Of a stretch of DNA of 64,000 bases, positions 1 to 13,340 are shown in pieces. Origin of the DNA: Anas platyrhynchos (lineage: Eukaryota; Chordata; Aves; Anseriformes; Anatidae). The DNA lies in the NCBI RefSeq assembly GCF_047663525.1, contig NC_092606.1:2354501-2418500 (forward strand). The letters are read 5' to 3'. Under the pieces are notes generated by a model that saw only the letters and a list, made by a program, of their open reading frames with translations, was not told the origin of the DNA and made no database searches. The position numbers were made by a program, and so were the translations under genes. Within the stretch, counting starts at the first letter, position 1, and each line of letters begins with the position of its first letter.

Positions 1-3000
1 CTGTTACTGGTGACAGAATTTCATTAAAACTGGAGTTTTGTAGAAACTTTCTCTGGGACATCTATCACTGACTTCTCAGTTATCTCAGGAAACACTGAAC
101 AGGTGTTTTGGAAGTGAAGCCTCAAGCAATATGCCAACAGTACACAACTCCAGAGCAATTTTAGAATTTTTCATAATATAGCAGGTTGTAGTAAAAAAAA
201 AAAAAAAAAAAGGGTTTTAGGTCTGTTTCCACTTGCCCATGTAGCTGTAGGACTATGCTCTGATTAAAGTCACAGTATTTAACCTTCTGATAAAGAAGGT
301 AACAAGAATCCCCTCCCACCCCAAAATTTCATTTATTTTTTCTCATGAATGCAATCCTAACACTAGCAAAATATATTTCAAGTTGGAGCTGCACTTTCCT
401 TCCACTAGCAGTCAAAACCAACTGCAGCATTTGCCCTATTGCATTCGTATTAGGGGAGGATTTTTTTTTCCTCTTAGTACATGCAGTTTTGCATACACTT
501 GTGCACTACTTTTTTGCCAGCATTAATTATATTAATCCTGGCAATGTAGAAATACAACAGCCCATAACCAATTAAAACTTCCCATAACTGTTTTAATAGA
601 AAATCTTACTTATGCAATAAATGTGAACTGCCTATATGTAATGGGCTAGAATATTAAGCTGTTTCATCAGTCCTGTACTTTCATAATCACACAATTTACC
701 TGCATTAACAGAAACCAAAGCGATTAGCACCAAACAGCCCCATGAGCAGACCACGTAGTGCTCCGGTGAGGTTCTGCGTGTCACCTTATGGCCCTGAGCA
801 GAGGAAGGAAGCCACATCTCCCCGGGAGCTGCAGCAGTGCAAGCAGCCCCCTGCTGCAAGCATCTCCCTGGGTGGTGCTGGCAGGTTGCAGAGTCCATCC
901 CATACCCACCTGCCTCGAAACCCACGCGTGCCTCAAGTCCCGCTGCTGGATGGCTTGGCCAAAGGAAGGCTGAGAAGATGAATGTTACTCAACGCTGCTA
1001 GCATCTTCGGCAAGGACTGCCAGCACGCCATTTAATAGGAGATGCTAAATTGATACTGCTACTCCGTGCTACATCTCAAAAGCAAACTGCTAGCGCTAGA
1101 GATCACTTAATATTATTGTTTGCACGCAGAAAATACAGAGCAGGTCATGGAATTACAGAAAAGATAATCATTTCCATTCCCTCCCTGGGACACATTAAAA
1201 TGATTGATGCAGGCCATCTACAATCATCTGCAAAGCTCTGCAAAAACAAGTTCATTATACATTTAGAGCCAGGCACATGAAAGTACGACTGAAACAGAGC
1301 TGAGTAGAAAGCAAAGATATTATCAATGGTTACTTTAAGTCTGGAAGACAAATAAAATACATGAATACAAAACTTCCAATTATTTGACACAGAGGTAGAA
1401 CATGATAGCCTGTAGAGAAGAAATAACAATAGGTCTTAAATTATGAAGGTAAGATTTCCAGAAGCAATACATTTATTACTGTAATAAAAATGAGAGTGCT
1501 CATGGCTGCAGGCTCTCTTTTCTCTCTCAGTTGCACAAATCCCATGCTGAATAGACGGTCCAACCGAGGTCAGAGGTGTTATGTATGCAAAATGGGTATT
1601 ATTAAGAGGTCAATGTCAAACACTGCCCTCCACTTCCACACAGCAGCCTTTAATAGCACTTCAGTGTATTCGCTGGAGACTTTTTTTATTTAAGTTTTTG
1701 TGGAGTGGGGGAAGGGAGAAATAAAAAGAATAAGAAGTGCAAGGAAGAGTTTTAAGACTATTTTCTCTTGTCTTTCACAACTCAAGACTTGAGAGGCTTA
1801 CAGAAAGGCATTCAAACACTTGCTCAAGAACTCTGGAAATGCGTTCAATCAGCGCCTGTTAAAAACAACGCACAACAGATAAAAAGGTGGCTGAGCAGCA
1901 GCAAGCATCACAGACCACAGAGATATTTTTAAACCAACATTTAGATGTAAACACAGTTAACAACCTCACTTCATCCACTGACTTAAGGTCCTGCATTGAG
2001 CAGACTCACTTTTTCCAAAGGCAGCCTCACCAGGACGGAGCCGTCCCTACAAACAGGCCATTGAGCAGCCCCGTTCCCTGCACACACACAGACACTGCTG
2101 CTGCTTTCACAGCCTGACAGGGAAAAACAGAACATGTAAGACTTCCTAAAATAACTTTACGATAGTCAACACAGCAAAAAAAAAAACCTTCTCATCGTTC
2201 CTACCAGTAACAGGTGGCTCGGCCTCAGTGTTGCTGCAGAGGAAGCAAGGCAGCTATTAATTGGGACCGCACGCCTAGCTTTTCACTCCTCATAACTACA
2301 GAAGCTAACTTTTTATTCTAAGGTTTGAATTTAAAATAAGAAAAGCAAGTTTCAATAGTAACATATTGCATTCTGATTCTTAACATTTTATCTGAGTCAG
2401 TCAGCCTGCTCCCAAAGCCCCTCGCAGAAGCAAACTGCCTCTTCCACAACAGAAGGCAGTGCCTGTCGCTCCATCCAGGCAACTTTGCAAATACAAACCT
2501 CCTTAACGCTACCTTGGCTGGATGCTTTCCAACAATGCTGAAGACAATTTAACAGAAGATTAGTGTTGCATCCAGCTCTCCAGGGAATACTCGAGCTCCA
2601 GTTTGTTTAATAAAGTTTAAATGAAACCGTGCAACCTCAGCTAAAAACGCCACCGCAACTTACAGTAATTGTAGCAGACCTTCAGCTCACCCAATTGCCG
2701 AGGTTATTTTTAGTTTAATGGTGTTAAACGTAATGCCGTTTGTATGGATTTACAACTCTAGTGTTATTTTGTTTAAACCAACAACTGTCTAGCTAAAAAT
2801 GTGTATAGCACCTTCCAAAAACAGCTACAGAATAAGGCAGTCCCGTGTTGGAGCCGCCCCTTTCTTTCCAATGCTTTCACTCTATGTAGTCATTACCAAG
2901 CCATCTTGGAATTTTCCTTTTAGAATTAAAAAAAAAAAAAAAAAGCAATGTGAGTACTGCATAGCTCAACATGCAGCACAGTCTCTGTCACTTCAGGACA

Positions 3001-4010
3001 AAGGTGAGACTGAAGAGGCCTGCTTTAGACAACAAATGCCTGCGGAAAACTTAGCAAGCTGGGAAAGAAACACCTACCTCAGCAAAAAGTGCACTGCCTT
3101 TATAGAGCTACTAGTAAAATCTTATTGAGTCATCATAAAAATCTGACTGTTAGAACCAAATGCACCTCATATCGATACTTCGCGCTTGTTCATTGCCTGT
3201 CTTGGAAAGAGAGAGAGAAGGAAATGGTTGTATCAAAGTCAGGTCTCACTACTGGAAGCACAAACACCGCAAACGCTATTGGACGTCCTCAGAGGCAAAC
3301 AAACCTAGCTTGAAGTTCTTCCAGATTCCTTCAATAGTATGTTTTATTCGAATACTGCAGGAAAGTCATTAAAATCTGCCTAAAATCCAAATTTTTTAAA
3401 TAAAAAAGACAACACTAGGAACACTACAGAGGTCATGAACACAAGGCTTGTGCAGCAGCACCTCTGCTTGGCCCCAGTAAGCAACCTGCACCCAACGCGA
3501 CAGCCGCTGGAAGTCCCCCGCCTGCCTCACAGCACACGGCCGCTCTCCACAGCCCTTACAAAGTTTAAAGATTTACAAAGGCACCAAAGAGAAGGGACAC
3601 CAAAGTTTATGAGCAAGCACTGCAGCTTAGGATGCAACAGTTCACACGTGAACTTTAAGCATTATAAGAAACTAGTATTAATGTTGAAGGGAGCTTGTCT
3701 GAAGGTTAGAAGTAGTGGCTAGTCAAGCTTAATGGTTTTATTATAGCTTATATGAGGTGATTACCAGATACCTTGCTTGTGATGTGTGACGAGAGTGAGC
3801 ACAATGCACGGGTTTTAAATTCCTGTTTTACAAATGCGCCTTCCCCTACAACGCCTCTTCCCCTCATTTTCAAAATCCAAGCAGAATTATATAAAACGCT
3901 GTGATAGAGAATGAGATATAAAACGCAGCTTTTTAGAGCATAAGAAGTTGGTTGTTGTAGCAGAAGAGGAATAAAAGCATCGCGCTGGAGCTCTTTAATG
4001 CTGAGACATT

Positions 4011-4068
4011 CAGGCAAGAGACACTTAACCTCTCCGTGCCTTAATTGTCTCAGCGCTAAAATCGCAGT
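4011..4068 (+). repeat. MIR-like ancient SINE fragment
   Basis: The stretch reading CAAGAGACACTTAACCTCTC and onward through GCCTTAATTGTCTC resembles the core of the MIR SINE (CAAGTCACTTAACCTCTC, then GCCTCAGTTTCCTC, then a TAAAAT motif). The match is by eye to a remembered consensus, so family assignment is tentative. Confidence 0.5.
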
Positions 4069-4083
4069 CACAGCACAGCTCGG

Positions 4084-4120
4084 GCGGGGAGGGACCTTAA
4101 AGATCATCTAGATCCAACAG
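4084..4120 (-). mobile_element. CR1 LINE 3'-end fragment
   Basis: GGGACCTTAAAGATCATCTA followed by GATCCAAC is the reverse complement of the well-known 3' end of bird CR1 elements (TTGGA, then TAGATGATCTTTAAGGTCCC). The element is therefore on the minus strand. It is only a short remnant with no reverse transcriptase. Confidence 0.75.
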
Positions 4121-5920
4121 AATGCATGGAAATGACAAAAGGAATAAAAATCCTAGTCTACATCAGACAGTTGCTTTATAAGTGATCTCAGCCGGTCTGT
4201 AAAAGTCCTGCACCAAGGAGCTGCTTCCATCTGTGAGAAGGACAGGAGCCCGGTAGTTGAACCGAGAGGAGGTGGAGTTAATCTGCAAGGGCTGCTATCA
4301 GCCAAGAGCCAATTAACCTAATCTGTAACAAGCTGGGTACAGAAACAACACGCCGAGCTGTTTTCTTTACTTTCTTCTTTACAAGAGAAAGGAGTGGCTG
4401 CTAGAAATGAGTGGTGAGTTGGTCACCTCTGCTCACACCAACACGCAGAGCACCACGGGCACCAGCAGAGGTGGCAGCAACAGCACCAAGGAGCTGGCAG
4501 GATCTTGAAGTATCAAAAGCAGAAGATATTTCATTTGGCTACATGAAAGGAAATTGTATATTCTAGTTTACAGGTGAGCAGGGAAAAAAAAGTCGGACAG
4601 CAAACCACAAAGTATTGACAGTGCTGGAAATGAAACCCGGAAACAAATCACTCCATGATCAGGAGGAAAAAAAACACACAGGATGAAAAGTTCAGGTAAG
4701 GGGAAGATAAAGACACACTGAGCTCATCTGGCTAAAGCACCTTACAAAATACCTAGTAGGGATGGCGCTTTTTCCCAGAATGTGAAGCATCGAAATGTCC
4801 ACGATACACTACGAACAGGAAACAGAAGGGGAATTCCTACCACTTCCCCAGTCACCACTGGATAAAAGACAGCTCGCTACATGAGTGTCTTTATTAAAAA
4901 AAAAAAAAAAGCCCCAAAGCCCTGCAGATCTCAAGCACACAAGGCAAGCAACAATTTGCAGCCATACAGCAGCCTAACACTGCATTTATTCTTTACTAAA
5001 AATAAGCGAAACTCGGTTAAAAACCCAACAGCAAACCACTCGATCATTCCTCAGAAAGCAAGCAAAATGCACCTACCTCAAGCTCTGACTTCCATCTCTG
5101 CTTTTAATAATTCTAATATTTTGATTTTTAAGTGACAATTTTACAGGTTCAATATCAAACTCACAGGGCATATAATTCTCTAACCAGACAATTATCTTCC
5201 CTGTAATCACTTGCTCAATATTTCCCTCAGGAATCTTCTTCCTAGTTATACATGGAAATTTTATTACTTTTTTCATTAGTCTTTATTGTGACTCAATGGC
5301 TGCGGTTATGAAGTTGTCAAGAACCAAAGCAATTACTAAAAAGCTTCAAAGAGGTAAGATGTACAAGCGAACAGAAAACATGTTTGGGAAAAAGCCCAAA
5401 CTGCAAAACACAATTGAAATAAATGAACCAGCCATTCCTACTTAAAAGACAAAGTCCACACCCACCCATTCCTGCAAAAAAAAAAAACAAACGAGACTGC
5501 TTGAGAACATTTGGGGTGGGCAGACACAAAAGGCTGCCCCCAACAAAACCACCGACCCCCTCGTAAGGAATGGCTCCCAACCAGAACATTACAAATCGCA
5601 TTGTTCCTATTACTCTACATGTCTCAGCAAAGACTTGACACTCTTAGCATGACACTTACCAGTGACAGGATGCAACAGGAATTAAGGACAATAGCAATAG
5701 AGTTTGGATATTAAAAAAAATAAATCACATTATTCAATCCATTTTTTCCCCTCATACCTGTTCTTTGTTTTTTGGTAGTAGTGGCTCACGGTGGGGATAA
5801 AGCTTTTCTTGGTGCTATTAGAGCTAACCACAATGCATATCAAGGGTTTAACATCTTGTGCGTGGAGGGCGGCGGAAGATTTAGTTATTACAATAGGATT
5901 TGCCAATTTTCTGTAACAAG

Positions 5921-6040
5921 AATACTTAGCATTTATGTGACACTTTTAATCTTCAAAGAGCTTACTTCTCACAGTTACCATCCTCCAAAAGAATGCCATT
6001 AAGTATTATTAGCCTGTTTTATCCATCTGCAAAGTATCTC
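5921..6040. repeat. MIR/L2-like ancient repeat fragment
   Basis: The order of blocks (TAGCATTTATGTGACACTTT, CTTCAAAGAGCTTAC, TATTATTAGCCTGTTTTATC, CATCTGCAAAG) matches the layout of MIR-type sequence read antisense, or a related L2 tail (size block, TATTATTATCCCCATTTTAC, AGATG). It is divergent and tentative. Confidence 0.45.
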
Positions 6041-9000
6041 CATCAGGGCACACACTGTCACATTGCTATTTGGATTATGTTTGCTTCAAGCAAAGCTAAT
6101 CAGTACAGGTTCTGTGACAACCTTCCCCATCAGACGAGCAGGGATAGGAATTGCTCCGTAATAGCCCCAGCAGTGAAATAATCCTCCCACCATCTGAGCA
6201 CTTCAATCTTATTGGCTATATTTTATATCCTCAGGAATTAGAGGAGCCTGGTTTTATACGCTCCCCAGCCCAACCCCATAAGCCACAGAAGAAGGCTGAA
6301 AGAACCTGAAAATTCAGAAACCTCCGCGGATCATTACAATAACTTTTACCATATGTATTACTACGAATTTAGGCGCAACTGACTGCTGGCTTGGAGACAA
6401 AATAATGACTTAGCAATTAAAGAAGTGACAAACTCCTCCTCAGCAGCAGAACAAAGCCGTCTCCAGCCCAACTTCATCCCGGGGTGCCACCCCCTGGCAC
6501 GGGGTGCTTCCCACAAGGTGAGGAGCTGCCACGGCTTCTGAGGAACGATTGCTGGCCCTACCAAAAGCTAAGGGCATTAAAATGGCTAGCTGTTCCCATT
6601 TAAGTAGGAAACAAACCTGCTTTCTGGGCTGTCCCTTGGCCAGCTTTCCTGGCAGCTCACTGTCGGCTGGCGTTCCCCTGGGCGAGCAGAGCGGCTTCTG
6701 TCGCAACTCGGAAAAGCTGCTTCCACTTTATTACCATCATGAAAATCATCTAGATGTTTATGCTTGGTAAGATATACAAAATTACATTACACAGCTCCTT
6801 TCCAGGAAATAAACAGCACATTAAAATGAAAGGCAAAAGCACTCCCGAGGAGAGCCCTGCCGTCTGCAGGTACAGGCCATCTGAAGGCAGGTTTAAGGCA
6901 CTGCTGCAAATGCCAACCATGCAAGGGCAAATACTACGTAAGAACCCTGCTAAAAAATATGCTTTGCTAGAACAAATGTTTCATATCCTCTCTTTCAACA
7001 GTGCCAAATACTCTAAGCGCATCTATACTATAAAGTGGCACTTCCTTAAAACGAAACAACAAAAACCTGAGCCTGAAAGTTAAACAGAATCTGCAACTCG
7101 TGCACATGAGGGCAGTGTTTCGTTTAGCCTTCAGTGAAGGTTAAAGGCAAGGAGTTATGATTTGCAGTTGCTGGTATAGTTTTAATCAAGTATTTAACTC
7201 AGATGTTTGGCAGTTAGAAGAGCCAACTCCAGTAAAGCCCAGCAGTTGGTGCTACAACAAGTAACCAATGCTAAAAGATTCAGACCGTGCCCTGCTCCAT
7301 TTTTGTTTCTCAACAATTAGAAGAAAAACACCGTTCACCTGGAAGCCACACGTTTTGGCCTGACCACATCACACGTGCACGCACACATTCAGCCGACGGA
7401 CAGCAGAAGGCTCTGTGCTTTAATCCTTCCTATCCTCAACTGCTGGGGAAACAACCGTGGAACAAAACCTCAGACGCAAACCGCGCTATTTTAGTGCCAG
7501 GTCACAAAATTATCTATGCCTTCTGTTACACTGCTATGGATGCGTAACAAGTTTTTTTATGCAAATCTGCGACAGGCTGAAAAATAAAACCCAAATCACC
7601 AACAGAGACAGGAGCCAAGGCAGTCAAGCAGTAAAACAAAAACAAACACGTGGCCAGTGCTGGGGCCCTACTACACCTGTAGCATGACACCAGGAGTCGA
7701 ATTGGAGGCAGTTTTTAACTGACAGCAGCAAAAAAATCAGCCTCACTGCTTCCAAACTCCATCCCCACTGTGGTGTCCCTTGTTAAGAATTCCCCCCACA
7801 CACCTGAGGACTCATTTTGAAGAGCTATCCTGAAAGATGCCACGCTAGTTTTAAGTAGATTTGGTAGCAGAGTGCAGATGTATCTCTAGAAGTCTTCACT
7901 GCCAGATGTATTCAATTCCTGCGCTACATTCACAAGAATGGAGGAAAAAACGTATTTAGAGATCCCAGGTAACAGCTGCACGGGTTTCTTTCTGTAACTT
8001 TGCAGCCAGTGACCACTTTAGACTGATGTGATAAGTCAGTGGATGCTGTGGGAGGGTTCCTATTTCCCAAAAGTAGAGGCTAATCATAAATAATTTATTA
8101 ATAAAATAATTATAAGTAAGAATAACTTAATACAAAATAGCTACGATGCCCTGAATAGCTTCAGCAGTTGGAGACTCTCCCTGAATCTCTGCCGAGACTC
8201 TCAAGACATCCCCAAGGACACAGCTGCCTCTGCTCGAAGCAGCACATTTACATAATAAACTGTGAGCACTTTATATGAAGAGATATTTATCAAATACTTT
8301 ATCTTCTGCCTTTTAAATCTATATTCTTCTAATACTCTGTGGCTTCTGCAGGTATTTACCCAGTGTTTTACACTAGAATTTGTACATTGTTTCCTTCCTT
8401 ATTTAACCCATCTGCTTCACAATCTACTCATTACTTAGGAAATGAATTAATTATTAGCACAATGTATTTATACAGCCATTCTTTAACTAAGGCAATGAGA
8501 AGACAGAGCTGCAGGTAACACACACACAAAAAAAGTGGTAAATTAGTCAGCAGCAAAAAGATTGATTATAATTCCTTAAGGAAAAGAAAAATCATGTTGT
8601 TAGCTGTAAGACTGGCAAACAGGGAGCAAGCAGACTTTGCATTCCTTTTCCCCTGCTATCACCTTCGTTAACACCGTGGCAGGACGGAGAGCAGGCTGTG
8701 CCGACCACACTCACTGCTGGCAATCACTTTTCTTAGGCAAATGCTGCTTCAGCTGTAGGAAGTACAAATTCACTTTTCTAATTTCTAAACTAAGATCCAG
8801 TATTTAACTCTATCGCACTTAGCTAGAACATGGTGAAAACGTTCTTCACGAGAATAGGAAATTTCCAGCGCCGAAAAAATCTTATTTCTGGACAACACCA
8901 AACCACTAGAACCATGGATTGAAAGGAAGCACTTCTTCGCCCAAAATAGATTTGTGTTCAAATTGAATTCAAAATAGAATCCAAGTTCATTTATAGACCG

Positions 9001-12000
9001 AAACTAAAGCTCTCGTAATTATTCCAACACTTCCAGCTCTTTTTATGCATGTACACAGCCCATCTAAATGTGGCACTTCCTGCCCTGCTTGGGTTTCTGA
9101 GCTTCTTCCAATTTTTGTTTTCTTTCAAGGTTTCAGATTTTCAAAGTAACAATGTTGAAAACTAACACAGTAACACTGATCATTTAAAATGATCACCACA
9201 AACCCAATTAAACCAGCCTTAGGATCTTTGCAGAGTTACACTGTGACAGCACCATACACCCGTTAAAGTGTTTCTGTCCCCGACCAAAGCAGCCTGCTGC
9301 AGGACAAAACCTGACCATGGCCATTACCTCTATGAATTAAAATAAAGAATATCAATTCCAAACACAATGGAAACCTAAGAGTATGTTCCATACTAAATAC
9401 CTATATTCTAAGAGGGGATGAAAACTGAAATACCAAGTAAAAAAAAAAGATCAATGCAATGTGAATAAAAACGCAGCTTGTGTGAGGAAGAATCAAAAGG
9501 GGTTGTAGTAAGTGTTATGAGCGTGAGGATATTTTTATGCAGAATGCAATTACCTCCTGCTTTGGCCTGGTGACATTACCTCTCAGAACAACGGGATCCA
9601 ACTCCGACTAAACAATTGTAACATTATTCTTGAAGCATCAAGTCTTGCTTCTAAAGATTTCTCTCTAAGACTGCTAAGCACTGAGTGATTTTTTTCCTCT
9701 TTCTCTACCATCTAAAATCTGATGTTGCATGACCATCACAGTTATTTGCTCAGAATTAGAAAAAGGTTAATGCTTTACACTAAAATTAACTCAGAGCCAA
9801 GCTGCACGTTTCTCTTTACCCTTGCGTAGCTCCAAGAAGCCAGCTATTACCTCCAGGACTAAGGGAAACAGCTTCAAAGGTCTTCAACATAGAAAAATTA
9901 CCATCAAAATAAATGTTATGTAAGACCCTGGCAAGCACAGCTCCGTTCTCCCTTGGCAGGAGGTAGCAAGGGCCCCGTTACGACACTGGGATGATGGATA
10001 CAGCCTCACCCCAGAGCATCGCCCGCTGCCCTGCTGCACTGCTCGTGACTGCACCTGCAGAGAACCTGAGCGAAGACAAGAAGCCAACCCCCTTTTTAAC
10101 GCAGAACGTACCACTAACGGGTTAAGAACGTCCTTAAAGTCAGAACTGAAGTACATGGCAAGGTGTAAAACCAGATATTTCCACCCCCTTCCTCCCCCTT
10201 TGTCCCAGCCAGCCCAGGGCATCCTTTTCCCAGGAGCTCCGATGGTTTGCAGCACCTTCCACCTGAACGCACAGGTGAAGGCACTTATCCTCCACAGCTT
10301 CCCAGCACCATTCCAAGGAAATATCACTGTTTTGCCCCAAATCCACCAGCTCACAAGCTCAGTGAGCTGTTAGCCTCATCAGCACATGGCACTGTGCTCG
10401 GGGCAGCTTGCTATGTGCTCTGATGGGCTGCAAGGGGACGGAGAGCAGGGCTTAAGGACCCCGGAGATCACAGCACTCCATACGCCCAGCCACCCTGCCT
10501 GCTGCCAGCTATCACTTTGGCAGTGTTAACGAACTCGGTGCTCGGTTGGCTGTTTTTACATCAAGTTAGATACATAATGGAGAATGAACACTGCTCACTG
10601 CAGCCCACCTGGATTATAAATCACCCAAACCTTTCTCAGGCATCTTCTGTTTTGCAAATGAAGGCCTTGATACAAATGTTAGTCTATTTTTTTTTTTAAA
10701 GTATTGTGTTTTTTTTTCCAACTACCAGATTATTTAGCACACATCTTTACCTCTCAGAGCTCAGCCGCCTGTCAGGATTACACTAAACTACTGAAGGATT
10801 TCTGTTTTTATTGCCATTATGATGAGTGACCTAACTGTCTACACAGAAGAACGCTGTGATTGATTATAACTGGCACCAGTTTTTAAATAGATTTAGTTGA
10901 AACACTACAAAAATTCTATGCAGACGCATTTTGTTACAAACCAAGATCCGAGCCCAGCTTATGCCCATTAAGAATCAGAAACCCAGAAGGGCTTTTACAT
11001 CCATTTAATAGAACTGCAATTAAAAGACACGCGCTCCTTCCAAGCATGCCCTTACCTACGACAAGGCCAATGCCAACCGTGCTCAGTTGTAAACACAGGC
11101 TAGCAATAAACCCACTGCTCAGAGGTGTTAAGATTCATTACGTAAAAAAAGAAACGCGAAGTATCATTACACAGCTAAGCTGAAAAGACTAAAGCTATTC
11201 AGGAACAGTCACCGCTAACAAAAGCGAGATGTCCCTTAAGAAAGCACAAAACAGAACGTGCATTAGGATTTTGCCACTCGTTAGGCAAGCAGGGTATTTT
11301 TATTCTGGTAAGTGCTAGCAATAATATAGTATTCAAACTTCTGTGAATTAGGTCCTTTCAAACTCTTAGGCAGATTCTACATTAATGGATTTTTCCTTCT
11401 ACATTCATCTTTGCCCAAAGGCTTCATTGTCTCATTATGTAAATGACCTTTTCATGTGAAAATTAAATGTTAAAGATGCTTTTTGTATTTCTTCAATACT
11501 GCAAATATCACACCGATATTCACAGTAATTTAGATTAAGTATAACTTAAACAGAAAGCAAGTGCTTCAAGCAATATAACAAATTAAGAAGTAACTTGTTT
11601 TAAAAATACTGAAAAATTGGAAGTCTTATTTAGAATTAACCTCCCAAACTTACTTTCCTATATAGGAACCTAAAATGGAAAACAACAGGTTTATTATGAG
11701 GATTCCTAAAGCATAGGTTGTATAATGCAGTTCTGAAAGCACGCGGGCAGAGCCTGAAGACTCGCAGAGATGCCCTCAGCACACTTCCCATCCCACCCAA
11801 CATGCCTCGCTTAGCCCAGCTGTCCATCACTGCCTCACTGGAGCTCACCTCGAGAGAGAGAGGGCACCCCAAATCAAATGCCACATGCTGCAACATAGCC
11901 TCCACTGAGCCCCACATGTTGGTCAAAGTAATGCCATCGGTTACGACCAGCAGCTGGTGCTGCAATCCCTGGGGTGCAGTAAGGAAGAGGACAGCAAACA

Positions 12001-13189
12001 CACCCCTCGTTGCAAGGGTGAAGAATCACCGGTCAAGGACAGGCAGAACAACTCACACCACTTCTGCTCATTGAGGACACAATGTCACTTCCCTAAGTAC
12101 CTGCTCTGTGAGGTCCCAAACACCTCTTGGTGCACTTGGAGCACCGCAGCCCTCGGTGAGCAGCAGTGAGGCAGCAGAACAGCTCCCTTGGGAGCTCAGC
12201 ACCTGCCCAGCCCAGCAGGGCCGGGTGGATGCTCAGCTCCCTGCTCAGCACATCTTTGGAAACTAGCAGGCTATTGCTAAAGCACCGGGGAGGAAATAAA
12301 AAGGAAACACACACCGCCTTCCAGTATTTGGAAACACAACGCTTGTTCTACACTTCCTCCATTCCTTTCTGTATGTTCACTGTATCTGGGATTTCTTCCT
12401 GGGCCAAAATCCAAGAAGAAATAAAAGCAGGATTATTTTACAAATAACTGCTGTGCCATAAGACCTCTAGGATATAGCGCTCATTAGACCTACCTGACAC
12501 TCGCCATATACCAAATTATTTAGAATGAATTAATGAATTCACATTCTAACAATATATATATATATACACTCAATTTTCAGATATTCTGTCATTTGAAAAT
12601 GACAGATACTAGTAATGTCTGCTTCTTCTTTCAATTACAGAAAAATCAAAATCAGTCCTATCATAAAGCAGCAGTTGTTTAATCTTAATTTATAGAATTA
12701 AATAGATCATGTCTCACCTGATCACAACTTGCTAATGCTGTGTTCTCTTTTACTCTCACAAAGCTTGTCATACCTTCACAGGCCCGCTTTTTGAATGTGA
12801 TTCCATTTTTTTGAGTACTAAGGAACTGAACGCCACACTTATTTTATGAAATTAGACAGTAAGCTGGCTTCCTTTTGAGACGGAGGAAGGGAATGTGGGT
12901 TGTTCTACTGATTTCTTGCAGAGTGCCAGCAGCCAGGGAGCCTGACACTGGTACAGGTCAAGTACAGCAGGACTCAAGTAGTGTCCCCCTCCACTTCTCT
13001 TTTGGTCTTTCACATTTCATTAGAAATGCTTCGTGTCATTTTGAAAAGGTTCTTAGTTTCTATTTTTGTCTTATTTTATCATCTCTCTAGGACACTGTCA
13101 GGTAGATTCAGGACCCTGAATTTATACTGCATAAAAACAAGGCTTTAGAAAATTCAAAATGAACAGAAATATTTCACTGAATCTACCAG

Positions 13190-13340
13190 GTTGGGAAGCA
13201 TCTCAGAGGTCGCCTGGTTCAGCCTGGTGCTTAAAACCAAGTCAACACTCAACTCAGCACAGACTGCAGAAGGCTTTGTCCAGGCAGGTCTTGAAAACCT
13301 GAAAGGATGAAAGTTCAACAGTCTCTCTGGGATTGCCTTA
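13190..13340 (-). mobile_element. old CR1 LINE fragment
   Basis: Blocks reading GTCGCCTGGTTCAGCCTGGT, GGCAGGTCTTGAAAACCTG and CAACAGTCTCTCTGGGATTG follow the order of antisense bird CR1 consensus (GTCTAGTCCAACC, CTTGAAAACCTCCA, CCACAACCTCTCTGGGCA). It is strongly diverged and non-coding. Confidence 0.6.

Noticed and set aside
9884..10354. 156-codon minus-strand frame in USP32 intron 1
   Set aside because: It does not resemble any USP32 exon or other family; it starts and ends without plausible splice signals.
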